Of a stretch of 39,456 nucleotides of DNA, positions 16,154-24,650 are shown piece after piece (position 1 is the stretch's first letter; each line of letters begins with the position of its first letter). The translations under genes were made by a program, and so were the position numbers. The stretch is from Caldilineaceae bacterium. Lineage in GTDB: Bacteria > Chloroflexota > Anaerolineae > Caldilineales > Caldilineaceae. The notes beneath the pieces were generated by a model that was not told where the DNA came from, made no database searches, and worked only from the letters and a program-made list of their open reading frames with translations. The stretch spans positions 1 to 39,456 of the forward strand of contig JAPOVP010000085.1 of the NCBI GenBank assembly GCA_026708085.1. Direction: 5' to 3'.

Positions 16154-19100
16154 GTGGCTGAGATAGATCGCAGGCCACGACCGCCGGCGGGGCCGGTCGG
16201 CCCCAGCAGGTCCGCCCGTATCCTGGCACAGAGGCGGCGGCGCCAGCGGGCAAAAGCCAACCGCGCGCGGCCGTGGTTATGGTTGTTGCAGGGGACAGCA
16301 GCGGTGCTCCTCGCCATCTTCCTGACCGTGGGAGGCGCGGTTGGTGTCGCCGTCGCCAGTGTCTTCGGCATCTATACCTTCTATGCAGCGCAACTACCCG
16401 ACGCCGGCATCATTGAACGCCAGCAGGAAAAGTTCGAGACCATCCGCTTCTACGACCGCACGGGCAAGCACCTGCTCTATGAAAGCGTGGACCCCCGCCC
16501 CTTCCGCGGTGACCGCACCTACATGCTTCTGCGCGAGATGTCTCCAGCCGTCATTCAGGCTGCGGTCGCGCTGGAAGACCACAACTACTGGGACAATCCG
16601 GGCATCAATGTGCGCGGCCTGATGCGGGCCTTCGTCTCCAACCTGCAGGGCGGCAGCGTGCAGGGCGGCTCGTCGATCACCCAGCAGCTGATCAAGAATG
16701 TAGTGATTCCGGTGGAGGAACGGACCCAGCAGTCTTACGCCCGCAAGCTCAAGGAAGTCATACTGGCGATGGAAGTGACGCGGCGCTATGACAAGGGCAA
16801 GATCCTTGAGTGGTATCTCAACTACAACTTCTACGGCAATCTGGCCTACGGCATCGAGGCGGCCAGTCAGGTCTATTTTGGCAAGAGCGTCTCCGATCTC
16901 AGCGTCGCCGAAGCTGCCATGCTCGCGCCGATTCCCCAGTTTCCGGCGCTCAATCCCATCGACAATCCAGAGGACGCCAAGATTCGTCAGGGCGTGACTT
17001 TGCAGGTCATGGTCGATGCCGGCTATATCTCCCAGGCCGAAGCCGACGCGGCCTTTACCCAGGAGCTCGATCTGCGGGGCTCGGTCGCCGAGCGCTTCGA
17101 TATCATTACCGCACCGCACTTCGCTCTATATGCCCTTGAGCGCATTAAAGACGAATTCAACACCGCCGACGATCCCTACCGCATCTGGAAAGAGGGGCTG
17201 ACCGTCTACACGACGCTGGACGTCGACCTGCAGAAGTACGCCGAACAGGTGGCCCGCGACCATATCGCCAGGCTGAATGAACAGGACAGAAACGTAAACA
17301 ACGCCTCGGTCGTCGTGATCAAACCGGAATCCGGCGAGATCCTGGCGATGGTCGGTTCTCTGGACTACAACAATGACGAGATCGATGGGCAGGTCAACGT
17401 AGCCATTTCAGAACGGCAGCCAGGTTCCAGTTTCAAGCCCTATGTATATCTGACCGGCCTTCTGCAGGGGATGAACGCCGCCTCGATGATCCTGGACGTT
17501 CGCACCGCGTTCCTGCAGAACGACGGCTCCGTCTACGTGCCTGAAAACTATGACCGTCTCTATCACGGACCTGTCGGCCTGCGCGACGCCCTTGCCCAGT
17601 CGCTGAACATTCCCGCCATTCGCGTCATGGACCAGGTCGGCGTAGCCAACGCCCTGCGCACAGCCCACCAGATGGGTATCAACGGCCTTGACCGCGGCCT
17701 CAACTACTATGGTCTCAACCTGGTGCTGGGAGGCGGCGAGGTAACGCTGCTGGACCACACGTACGCCTACAGCGTGCTGGCGAACGGCGGCGTTATGGCC
17801 GGCAAACCCGTCCCCCCGGAGTCCAGGCGCAGCGGGTTTCGCAACCTTGACCCCGTTGCCATCTTGCAGGTCCACAACACCGAAGGCGAAGTCCTGAGCA
17901 GATACGACAGCCCGGACCAGGAGCGCATCATCAGCGCCGACGCCCAGTTTATAGTCGCCGACATCATGAGCGACAATGTGGCCCGCTCTCCCATGTTCGG
18001 GATCAACAACAATCTCGTGCTGCCGGACCGCAGGGTCAGCGCCAAGACCGGTACGACCAACGGCTGGAAGGACGCCTGGACAGTCGGGTTTACGCCCCAG
18101 TTGACCGTCGGCGTCTGGATTGGGAATACCGATAACGAGTCGATGAACAATGTGACCGGCGCGTCCGGCGCTGCGCCCATCTGGAAGAGCGTGATGGAGC
18201 GCTATCATGAAGGCCTCCCCTACCGCTGGTATGAACGCCCCCGCAATGTCGTCGCCGAGACGGTCTGTCAACCGAGCGGTCTGCAGCCTTCGGACGACTG
18301 TCAGCGTCAGAGGGTGGAGCTGTTCATTGCGGGCACTGAGCCAAAGGTCGTCGATAACCTGTGGCAGCCCTTCGATATCGACAAGCGCAACGGACTTCTC
18401 GCCAGGACCTCCACGCCGGAAGAGGAGCGGGAGACCAAGGTGTTTCTCATCCTGCCGCCTGAGGCCGAAGACTGGGTGAGCAGCAGCGGGATCGAACAGC
18501 CGCCCCAGGGCCAGAGTCCGGAAGACTTTATCGACTTCGACCCGGATGTTGCCATCACGGTCCCCCCGCCCGGCGGCTACATCGGCGGCCAGGTCGAGAT
18601 CCTCGGCAATGCCCGCGGGGGGAATTTCGCTAACTATCGCCTTGAGTACGGAAGCGGCCACCAACCAACACAGTGGACGCAGATCGGGCCTGAACACGGC
18701 CAGCAGCATCAAAACGGGAGGCTGGAGGTGTTCAATACCGAGGGCCTTGAAGAGGGGCAGTATACATTGCGGTTGACGGTCCGGTATCATGACGGCAACG
18801 TGCGCACCTGGGACGCGCCCATCACCATAGACAATACACCGCCCACCGTTGAGATCAGTGACCCCAAGCCGGACGCCCTCTATGTGATGAATGAGGATGA
18901 TCAGATCAACATCAACGCGCTCGTCAATGACGAATGGGCGGTGGACCGCGTCGAGTTTGCCATCGATGGGACCTGGTTCATTACCCGTACGGTTGCCCCG
19001 TACAACGAGCGCTGGCCGCTTGAACTTCGATATGAGTCGATTGATTCGCCTGAGACCCGGAACTGGCCTGCATTTGAGTCGGATGACGAGGACATCCGCC

Positions 19101-19267
19101 CCGGCCGGATTCTTGAATTTGAGGACGGTTTCGCTGCGATTTACTCCGGCAGCGGCATCTATCTGGAGCGGCATCTGATAAAAGTACGCGCCTTCGACCG
19201 CGCCGGCAATGAGACGGAGAGCGAGGAAGTGCAGGTTTATGTCCGACAGCCGCTGCCCGACCAGTGA
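16154..19267 (+). CDS. Class A penicillin-binding protein with C-terminal extension
   Basis: Bifunctional peptidoglycan synthase anchored in the membrane. A basic cytosolic tail and one transmembrane helix (about 40-72) lead into a GT51 glycosyltransferase, with VALEDHNYWDNPGINVRG (catalytic Glu in the ED pair), GGSSITQQLIKN (about 170-181) and the helix containing EWYLNYNFYGNLAYGIEAAS. The transpeptidase follows with all three active-site motifs: SSFK (nucleophile Ser425), SLN (483-485) and KTGT (631-634). At 1037 residues it is longer than usual. About 240 residues after the transpeptidase include Ig/fibronectin-like stretches (PPPGGYIGGQVEIL and NTPPTVEISDPKPDALY) that may bind the wall or partners. 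GTG 16154 lies nine bases after AAAAGG; TTG 16145 is an alternative. Confidence 0.93.
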   Translation: MAEIDRRPRPPAGPVGPSRSARILAQRRRRQRAKANRARPWLWLLQGTAAVLLAIFLTVGGAVGVAVASVFGIYTFYAAQLPDAGIIERQQEKFETIRFYDRTGKHLLYESVDPRPFRGDRTYMLLREMSPAVIQAAVALEDHNYWDNPGINVRGLMRAFVSNLQGGSVQGGSSITQQLIKNVVIPVEERTQQSYARKLKEVILAMEVTRRYDKGKILEWYLNYNFYGNLAYGIEAASQVYFGKSVSDLSVAEAAMLAPIPQFPALNPIDNPEDAKIRQGVTLQVMVDAGYISQAEADAAFTQELDLRGSVAERFDIITAPHFALYALERIKDEFNTADDPYRIWKEGLTVYTTLDVDLQKYAEQVARDHIARLNEQDRNVNNASVVVIKPESGEILAMVGSLDYNNDEIDGQVNVAISERQPGSSFKPYVYLTGLLQGMNAASMILDVRTAFLQNDGSVYVPENYDRLYHGPVGLRDALAQSLNIPAIRVMDQVGVANALRTAHQMGINGLDRGLNYYGLNLVLGGGEVTLLDHTYAYSVLANGGVMAGKPVPPESRRSGFRNLDPVAILQVHNTEGEVLSRYDSPDQERIISADAQFIVADIMSDNVARSPMFGINNNLVLPDRRVSAKTGTTNGWKDAWTVGFTPQLTVGVWIGNTDNESMNNVTGASGAAPIWKSVMERYHEGLPYRWYERPRNVVAETVCQPSGLQPSDDCQRQRVELFIAGTEPKVVDNLWQPFDIDKRNGLLARTSTPEEERETKVFLILPPEAEDWVSSSGIEQPPQGQSPEDFIDFDPDVAITVPPPGGYIGGQVEILGNARGGNFANYRLEYGSGHQPTQWTQIGPEHGQQHQNGRLEVFNTEGLEEGQYTLRLTVRYHDGNVRTWDAPITIDNTPPTVEISDPKPDALYVMNEDDQININALVNDEWAVDRVEFAIDGTWFITRTVAPYNERWPLELRYESIDSPETRNWPAFESDDEDIRPGRILEFEDGFAAIYSGSGIYLERHLIKVRAFDRAGNETESEEVQVYVRQPLPDQ

Positions 19268-19318
19268 CCGGGGTAACCGCCGGCCGCTCGCAGTCGCAGC
19301 CACCACGCCATTGTAGCA

Positions 19319-20149
19319 ATGTCGAAGATTCTGGTTACCAATGACGACAGCATTCACGCGGAGAGCATTCGCGTCCTGGCGTCTGCTCTCGACGATTTAG
19401 GCAGCGTTACCGTTGTCGCCCCGGAAAGAAACTGGAGCGCGGCCGGGCACCCCAAGACGCTGCACAAGCCATTGCGAATGGCGCCGATGACGTGGCCGGA
19501 CGGACGCCGCGTTTACGCCTGCAGCGGCGCTCCCTCCGACTGTGTGGCTCTGGCTATTCTCGGCGCGCCGCACGCGCCGGACAGTTCATCGACGCAACTG
19601 GCCGCAGGCGAGCCGAGAGACGGCTACGACCTGGTCGTCAGCGGTGTGAATGATAACTTCAACCTCGGTTGCGACGTTCTCTACAGCGGTACAGTGGCCG
19701 CGGCGCTGGAGTCCCTGGTTATGGGTGTACCGTCGCTTGCCTTCAGTACCGGACCCGTAGAAGGTTTCGAAATCGCGGATAGCGATGCCTGGCAGAACGC
19801 CGCCTGCTATGCCCGCACGCTGGCGGCCGCCGCGCTCAACCGGCCGCTTCCCCCGCAGACGATGCTCAATGTCAACGTGCCGCGGCGTCCTTCCGCCCAG
19901 ATCCAGGGCCTGCGTTACACGTTCCTGGGCAGGCGCATCTACGGGGACGTACTGGTCGCCCGCGATGACCCGTGGGGCAAGCCGTACTACTGGTTCGGCG
20001 GCGAAGTCCCCACCGGAATCGCCGACGCAGGCAGTGACTTTGGCGCCATCGAAAGCGGATATGTCAGCATCTCACCGCTGGGCATCGACCTGACCAGGCA
20101 TGAAGTCCTGGCCGACCTGAGCACAGGCGACTGGCCACTGCCAATTTGA
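19319..20149 (+). CDS. surE: SurE-family 5'/3'-nucleotidase
   Basis: Metal-dependent nucleoside monophosphate phosphatase. The N-terminus KILVTNDDSIHAESI holds the two adjacent Asp metal ligands (residues 9 and 10). APERNWSAAGH supplies the metal-binding Ser region. VVSGVNDNFNLGCDVLYSGT matches the SurE block normally written SGIN-x-G-x-NLG-x-D. Two positions depart from the usual form: Ser replaces Gly after NDD, and NDNFN replaces N-x-G-x-N. The ligands themselves are kept, so activity is likely. The 276-residue length is normal. No ribosome-binding site is evident before ATG 19319. Confidence 0.88.
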   Translation: MSKILVTNDDSIHAESIRVLASALDDLGSVTVVAPERNWSAAGHPKTLHKPLRMAPMTWPDGRRVYACSGAPSDCVALAILGAPHAPDSSSTQLAAGEPRDGYDLVVSGVNDNFNLGCDVLYSGTVAAALESLVMGVPSLAFSTGPVEGFEIADSDAWQNAACYARTLAAAALNRPLPPQTMLNVNVPRRPSAQIQGLRYTFLGRRIYGDVLVARDDPWGKPYYWFGGEVPTGIADAGSDFGAIESGYVSISPLGIDLTRHEVLADLSTGDWPLPI

Positions 20150-20359
20150 GTGTGGTCCGGACCCCGCAGCGGCGGCCATTTGGCAGCTTTCGAAGTGGGC
20201 TCTAGCCTTGGGGAGTATCATCGGGGCGCGGCGTAGCGAAACTCTTCCGGGCAGCGGCAAGGGAACTCATGCCGTTATCTGGCAGGAAGAGCCGTTAACG
20301 ATTCGGCTGTAGACTAGCTTTGGCGCGTCATTAGAGGACGCGGCGCAGGGGTCATCAAT

Positions 20360-21259
20360 TTGTCACGTATGGTGTACACACCGCCTTCAGATGGGTCTCG
20401 GTGGCTGGGATTGGCGGTGCTCTGCTGGCTGCTCGTGACCGATGCAATCCTGCTGGCCTGGGTTTCGCTGAAACCGGTGGGCTGGCTGAGCTTCCTCCTT
20501 CTTCTGGTTTTTGTTCTCACATTGCCTGCCATAGTCCATCTGACGACGCGTACCTGGGGGGCTTTCAACCTGGAGTACTGGCTTGACCGCAACGCTCTGC
20601 GAGTCCGCTGGGCCGGCACGCGCCAGGTCATTCCGCTCCACAGCATACGCCGCATCGTCGAAGGCGTTGACGAGATGTCCTCCCGGCCTTCACTGCTGGA
20701 CTGGCCTTCTCCCTTCGTTCGCATAGTAGAAGGCGGGCAAGGGAAAAGACTTGTGCGCCTGGCAAGCGTCCCCCTCGACCAGTGTTTGCTTATAGAGACC
20801 GACGGCGGAATCTTTGCGATTTCCCCCGATGACCCTGTCGGTTTTCTGGAGGAGCTGCAAGCCCTCAATCGTCTTGGCCTGTCACGCACGCTACCGCTGG
20901 AGCGCGAGCAGCCTACCAACTACTACGCCCTGGCGACCGAGTCGGACGCCGGCCGCTGGCTGCTCCTGGGCGGACTGATTGGCTGCCTCGCCCTCTTTGG
21001 TTATCTCATGATCCTCTTTCCGGATTTGCCGGAAGCGCTCGTGTTTCATTACAATCGGCAAGGTGTGCCGGACAGCGTCCGACCCAAAAACGCTCTCTTT
21101 TTGCTTCCTGTCATCGGCCTCCTGACATATTTGACCAATACGCTGGCCGGCCTGTGGATGAGGCTGCAAGGTCAGCATTCGGGCGCCTACCTATTCTGGA
21201 CCGGCTCGCTTCTTGTGCAAGCCCTTTCGCTTCTGGCTCTACTGAGCCTGACAACCTGA
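20360..21259 (+). CDS. Membrane protein with PH-like domain and DUF1648-like segment
   Basis: A 299-residue membrane protein. Two N-terminal helices (residues ~13-35 and 40-60) are followed by a soluble PH-like domain (FNLEYWLDRNALRVRWAG ... IPLHSIRRIVEG ... LIETDGGIFAISPDDPVGFL), the pattern of bacterial PH domains found next to membrane helices. The C-terminal half has a segment LPEALVFHYNRQGVPDSVRPK, which resembles the DUF1648 motif (loop between helices with H-x-N-x-x-G-x-P-D), then two or three more helices. Role unknown. TTG 20360 is preferred because AGGGG (20347-20351) lies eight bases upstream; ATG 20369 is the alternative. Confidence 0.75.
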   Translation: MSRMVYTPPSDGSRWLGLAVLCWLLVTDAILLAWVSLKPVGWLSFLLLLVFVLTLPAIVHLTTRTWGAFNLEYWLDRNALRVRWAGTRQVIPLHSIRRIVEGVDEMSSRPSLLDWPSPFVRIVEGGQGKRLVRLASVPLDQCLLIETDGGIFAISPDDPVGFLEELQALNRLGLSRTLPLEREQPTNYYALATESDAGRWLLLGGLIGCLALFGYLMILFPDLPEALVFHYNRQGVPDSVRPKNALFLLPVIGLLTYLTNTLAGLWMRLQGQHSGAYLFWTGSLLVQALSLLALLSLTT

Positions 21260-21404
21260 CCCGAGTAGAGGCTCTGTGCTTGGCGAAACTTCTGCAAGTG
21301 AATTGAAGACAGGGACTATAGAATCGTGCGACATGTCACACGAAGACTTGGCGGACCAAAGCCCAACGGTTTTCGCTGCGACCCATTCGACCGAGGAGTA
21401 CTCT

Positions 21405-22166
21405 GTGCCGCGCCCTTTTCTGACCATCATTATTCCCGCCTATAACGAAGCACAGCGTCTTCCCGATTCACTGACAAAAATCGTCGATTATTTGCGCAGT
21501 CAGTCCTTTACATCCGAGATTCTGGTGGTGGAAAATCGCTCAACCGACGAGACCAGCGCTGTTGTTCGCGACTTTGCGAGAAAGGTCTCCGCTTCTGATC
21601 CATTCACGCTGGAGCTGCTACATAGTGCGCCGGGGAAGGGTGCAGCCGTGAAGACGGGGATGCTCGTGGGCAAGGGGGATTACCTGTTCATATGCGATGC
21701 CGATCTTTCCATGCCTATCGAAGAGGTCGCGAAATTCCTGCCCCCGCAGCAGGAACCGGATGGATTTGACGTCGCCATCGCCAGCCGCGAGATTGCGGGC
21801 GCGGTTCGTTACAACGAGCCCTTCTATCGCCATCTGATGGGGCGGGTGTTCAACCACGTAGTGCAGAAGCTGATCATGCCGGGGATCGAGGACACGCAGT
21901 GTGGTTTCAAGATGTTTACCCGGGAGGCGGCCGCCCAGGTCTTTCCGCATCAGACTATCGACGGCTGGGGATTCGACCCCGAAATTCTGTACATTAGCCG
22001 CATCCGCGGCCTGCACCTGGTCGAGGTACCGATCAACTGGTATTACATGGCAGAGAGTCGTATCAATCCTGTCTTCGATACGATCAGTATGGTGCGCGAA
22101 GTCCTGCGCATCCGTCTGAATGGAGTGCGCGGCATCTATGAGCAGGTCCCCAGGTCAACGGAGTAG
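21405..22166 (+). CDS. Family 2 glycosyltransferase, dolichyl-phosphate sugar synthase type
   Basis: GT2 enzyme of the dolichyl-phosphate beta-glucosyltransferase/polyprenyl-phosphate type, which moves a sugar from a nucleotide donor to a lipid phosphate at the inner membrane face. Motifs: LTIIIPAYNEAQRLPDSL at the N-terminus, EILVVENRSTDET, the metal-binding ICDADLS (DxD-like), the acceptor region DTQCGFKMFTREAA, and GWGFDPEILYISR near the end. There is no membrane domain. I chose GTG 21405 because GAGGAG sits exactly six bases before it (21393-21398) and the resulting protein (253 residues) begins at the conserved GT2 core. Earlier in-frame starts at 21276 (GTG) and 21333 (ATG) add an unmatched leader. 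The GT39-like transferase at 31171 could use its product. Confidence 0.88.
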   Translation: MPRPFLTIIIPAYNEAQRLPDSLTKIVDYLRSQSFTSEILVVENRSTDETSAVVRDFARKVSASDPFTLELLHSAPGKGAAVKTGMLVGKGDYLFICDADLSMPIEEVAKFLPPQQEPDGFDVAIASREIAGAVRYNEPFYRHLMGRVFNHVVQKLIMPGIEDTQCGFKMFTREAAAQVFPHQTIDGWGFDPEILYISRIRGLHLVEVPINWYYMAESRINPVFDTISMVREVLRIRLNGVRGIYEQVPRSTE

Positions 22167-22254
22167 CTACGCCTCCTCGTGTCCCCATGCAGGCCTCTCC
22201 ACCTTCCGCCTGCACAAGCCTCGCTAGACAACACCAGACCGTACCGACCCTCTG

Positions 22255-22944
22255 TCAGGAATTTGAAGAAGGGCCAAGCTCCCTGCTTGCCAGCCATATC
22301 TGTACGCCGTTGGCAACGAAGTGAGCGACCAGCGGGGTGAGCAGACTCTGTTGCCAGACGAACATGAAACCAAATATCGCGCCGGCTGTCCCCGCGCCGA
22401 CGATGCCCCACACCCCCTGCGGGCTGTGCAAAAGGCCGAAGAGCACGCTGAAGCCAAAGATCAGCCAGGTGGTCGGCAGCAAGGGAGATAGCCCGCCGAT
22501 CAGCAGGCTGCGAAACAGGACTTCCTCGAAAAGAACGCTCAAGAGCAGCGCAAAGGGCAGCAGTCCTGCCTCCCTCCGATCCCGGGGGACCACCAGACCT
22601 AGAATGGAGCGGTAAAATCTGGTATCGGTGTAGCGCGTGACAAACCGCCCCATGCCCACGAAGAGCACAGCCAGTCCCAGGCCTGCCAGCGCCCCCGTCA
22701 CAATCTGGGACCCGGCATCGGTGAACTGCCACCCCAGCGTTTCCGGCGGCAGGCCGCTGCCCCTGCCCAGCAGCAGGCATATTACCAGTATGATACCTCT
22801 GAGAACGTTCTCAGCCGGGAGCAGCAGCAGGTTTTCCTGCGGTTGCCAGTGGCGCAACAGGCGGGCAGTCGTGTACGAGCCGTAGCCGACAATCGCGGTG
22901 ATGAGCAGGGTCAGTCCTGCAAACAGTGCATAGCGCCAGTCCAT
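22255..22944 (-). CDS. CPBP-family intramembrane metalloprotease
   Basis: Polytopic membrane protein of 229 residues with the glutamic-type CAAX protease (CPBP/Abi) motifs: EEVLFR (Glu140-Glu141 and Arg145), a His in FGLLHSPQG (173), and H-x-x-x-N in VAHFVANGV (208 and 212). These residues form the active site in Rce1-like enzymes. Substrates of bacterial members are mostly unknown; some process peptides or give bacteriocin immunity. ATG 22944 begins just before the first hydrophobic helix. An ATG at 22992 would add 16 residues with no better ribosome-binding site. The gene faces the glycosyltransferase tail to tail. Confidence 0.87.
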   Translation of the reverse strand: MDWRYALFAGLTLLITAIVGYGSYTTARLLRHWQPQENLLLLPAENVLRGIILVICLLLGRGSGLPPETLGWQFTDAGSQIVTGALAGLGLAVLFVGMGRFVTRYTDTRFYRSILGLVVPRDRREAGLLPFALLLSVLFEEVLFRSLLIGGLSPLLPTTWLIFGFSVLFGLLHSPQGVWGIVGAGTAGAIFGFMFVWQQSLLTPLVAHFVANGVQIWLASRELGPSSNS

Positions 22945-23151
22945 GACTTCAGTGTAGGTTACTGTTGGCGATGTCTTCAAATGCAGGCACATCCAGTTCT
23001 GCCGACCGGAAATCCCCCCCGTGTACCAGCTCTGCGTCCCACGATTCCCGGCAGCCCGGCAGTGAGTTCACGCTTCCAAAACAGCAGTGCACGCCACGTG
23101 ACCAGGCACTCGCAACGGTCTCGCCATGCGCTGGAACCGCGCCCCCGGTTT
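22945..23151. other. Intergenic region between divergent CPBP and acyl-CoA dehydrogenase genes
   Basis: I see no gene in this part. Short open frames on both strands lack ribosome-binding sites and recognisable domains. It ends at the promoter of the acyl-CoA dehydrogenase leader. I could not identify a convincing promoter for the minus-strand CPBP gene. Confidence 0.5.
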
Positions 23152-23179
23152 TTGCGAGTTTCCGAACTATTGCTATACT
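23152..23179 (+). promoter_or_regulatory. Predicted promoter of the acyl-CoA dehydrogenase/ETF unit
   Basis: TTGCGA (23152-23157) and TATACT (23174-23179) are spaced by 16 bases, giving a predicted start near 23186. The message begins about 17 bases before a chain of hairpins ending in an intrinsic terminator. Confidence 0.55.
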
Positions 23180-23202
23180 AAGCGCCTGATTATTATTGAT
23201 TT

Positions 23203-23251
23203 GGCGCGCCGCTGTTGGGCGCGCCGAAGAGGGGAGTTCCTCTTCTTCGGC
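23203..23251 (+). promoter_or_regulatory. Alternative hairpins upstream of a terminator (attenuator-like)
   Basis: Segment 1 is GGCGCGCC (23203-23210) and segment 2 starts with a second GGCGCGCC (23218-23225). They can pair with a seven-base loop. Segment 2 also contains CGCCGAAGA (23222-23230), which pairs perfectly with TCTTCGGCG (23244-23252), the start of segment 3. Segment 3 continues into the left arm of the terminator at 23249. Each pairing overlaps the next by four bases or so, so 1:2, 2:3 and 3:4 exclude each other, as in transcription attenuators. No leader peptide fits between the start point and segment 1, so a protein, ligand or other signal would be needed. Confidence 0.5.
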
Positions 23252-23280
23252 GGAGACAAAGGCGTCTCCGCCTTTTTCTT
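23249..23280 (+). terminator. Intrinsic terminator in the leader of the acyl-CoA dehydrogenase gene
   Basis: GGCGGAGAC (23249-23257), loop AAAGGC, GTCTCCGCC (23264-23272), then TTTTTCTT. This 9-bp GC-rich stem plus U-tract is a canonical rho-independent terminator. It lies 95 bases after the predicted transcription start and 75 bases before the start codon. It would yield either an attenuated message or a separate RNA of about 95 bases. Confidence 0.8.
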
Positions 23281-23354
23281 CGACTCAGCGTCGTATCCTG
23301 CCTTTGCAGTCCGCGGCTAATGCCACTGCCGGCAGCCGGGAAAGGATCAATCGG

Positions 23355-24566
23355 ATGGCTTCTACAGACGAGCTGCTGTACACGGAAGAGCACAATCTCG
23401 TCCGCAAGATGGCCTATGACTTCACCCGCAATGAGGTCATGCCAATCATTGCCGAGCACGATCGAAAGCATACTTTCCCTTTCGAACTGCTTCCAAAGAT
23501 GGCCCAACTTGGCTTTCTTGGCATCTGTCTGCCTGCCCGATATGGCGGCGCCGGGATGGACTTTCTCTCTTTGGGCATCGTTTCCGAAGCGCTGGAATAC
23601 GGGGATTCGTCCGTGCGTGAGACGGTCGCGGTCCATCTCGCCCTGCACGCGCTGCCGATTTTTCAGTGGGGAACTGAAGAGCAGAAGGAGACCTTCCTGC
23701 CGGGCCTCGCATCCGGTGACCATTTCGCCTGCTTCGGTCTGACCGAACCGGGCGCGGGGTCGGACGTCGCGGCCATCCAGAGTCGTGCAGTTCGACAGGG
23801 GGAGGAATACGTCCTCACCGGCGAGAAAATGTGGATTACCTTGGCGGACGTGGCCGACCGCTTCCTCGTCTTTGCCAAGACGCAGCCGGACCAGGGCGCG
23901 CGCGGCATCTCCGCCTTTGTCCTGGAGCGCGGCTGGCAGGGTCTTACCACCGGCACACTCGAGGGCAAAATGGGCGTCCGCGCCAGCAATACCGGCTGGA
24001 TCAATATGCAGGACGTGCGCGTGCCGGCCTGTCACCGGCTGGGTGAGGAAGGCGAAGGCTTCAAGATCGCGATGAGCTGCCTGGATAACGCCCGCTTTGG
24101 CGTCGCCGCCGGATCGGTCGGCATCATCCGCGCCTGCATCGATGAGTCGGTCAAATATGCGCTGCAGCGCCGGACCTTCGGCAAACCGATCGCCGAACAC
24201 CAGCTCGTGCAGCAGATGATCGCCCACATGCAGCAGGACCTGGACATCGGCGAGCTGCTGGTCTGGAAGGCCGGTAACCTCAAGAATCAGGGCGTCCGCA
24301 ATACGCGGGAGACTAGCATGGCCAAGTGGTTCTGCACCGAAGCCGCACGCCGGGCCGCCGACAACGCCGTCCAGGTCCACGGGGCCTACGGATACTCCGA
24401 TGAGTACAATGTGGAACGTCATCTGCGCAACACAAAGAGCGCCGTGATCTACGAAGGTACCAGCCAGATTCACACGTTGATGCAGGCCGCATACACGCTG
24501 GGAATGCGCGAGGACCGCCCCTTGCGCTGTCCCATGCCAGCCTACGACCCGGATACCTGGCAGTAG
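23355..24566 (+). CDS. Acyl-CoA dehydrogenase
   Basis: FAD-dependent acyl-CoA dehydrogenase (403 residues), introducing an alpha,beta double bond into an acyl-CoA thioester and passing electrons to ETF. The substrate/FAD signature [16 protein letters not shown] is seen in the middle domain. [16 protein letters not shown] and the FAD/Glu region [21 protein letters not shown] lie in the C-terminal domain. The catalytic base is Glu367 in YEGTSQIH, the position used by short- and medium-chain enzymes. ATG 23355 has AAAGGA eight bases upstream; the open frame upstream runs through the leader terminator and is not coding. etfB and etfA follow, so the three genes form a dehydrogenase-electron transfer unit. 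Chain-length preference cannot be told; butyryl-CoA or branched substrates are possible. Confidence 0.93.
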   Translation: MASTDELLYTEEHNLVRKMAYDFTRNEVMPIIAEHDRKHTFPFELLPKMAQLGFLGICLPARYGGAGMDFLSLGIVSEALEYGDSSVRETVAVHLALHALPIFQWGTEEQKETFLPGLASGDHFACFGLTEPGAGSDVAAIQSRAVRQGEEYVLTGEKMWITLADVADRFLVFAKTQPDQGARGISAFVLERGWQGLTTGTLEGKMGVRASNTGWINMQDVRVPACHRLGEEGEGFKIAMSCLDNARFGVAAGSVGIIRACIDESVKYALQRRTFGKPIAEHQLVQQMIAHMQQDLDIGELLVWKAGNLKNQGVRNTRETSMAKWFCTEAARRAADNAVQVHGAYGYSDEYNVERHLRNTKSAVIYEGTSQIHTLMQAAYTLGMREDRPLRCPMPAYDPDTWQ

Positions 24567-24589
24567 TTCGCCCCCGGGCAACACGACCT

Positions 24590-24624
24590 GTCGACCAGTA
24601 TTTTCTGGCGGCTGCCTGGTCGAC
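24590..24624 (+). promoter_or_regulatory. Inverted repeat between acyl-CoA dehydrogenase and etfB
   Basis: GTCGACCAG (24590-24598) and CTGGTCGAC (24616-24624) form a perfect 9-bp inverted repeat with a 17-base spacer. It ends 26 bases before the etfB start. It could be an operator or an RNA hairpin affecting message stability. No U-tract follows, so it is not a terminator. Confidence 0.4.
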
Positions 24625-24650
24625 TGAAGTTTCACAGAAAGGAGCGCCGC

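Noticed and set aside
17408..19357. Long minus-strand open frame (649 codons) opposite the PBP gene
   Set aside because: It is a mirror of GC-rich codon bias in the PBP gene; its translation has no domain, signal or ribosome-binding site, while the plus strand has every PBP motif.
21276..21404. Longer N-terminus for the family 2 glycosyltransferase
   Set aside because: The added residues match nothing in the family and GTG 21405 has GAGGAG at ideal spacing.
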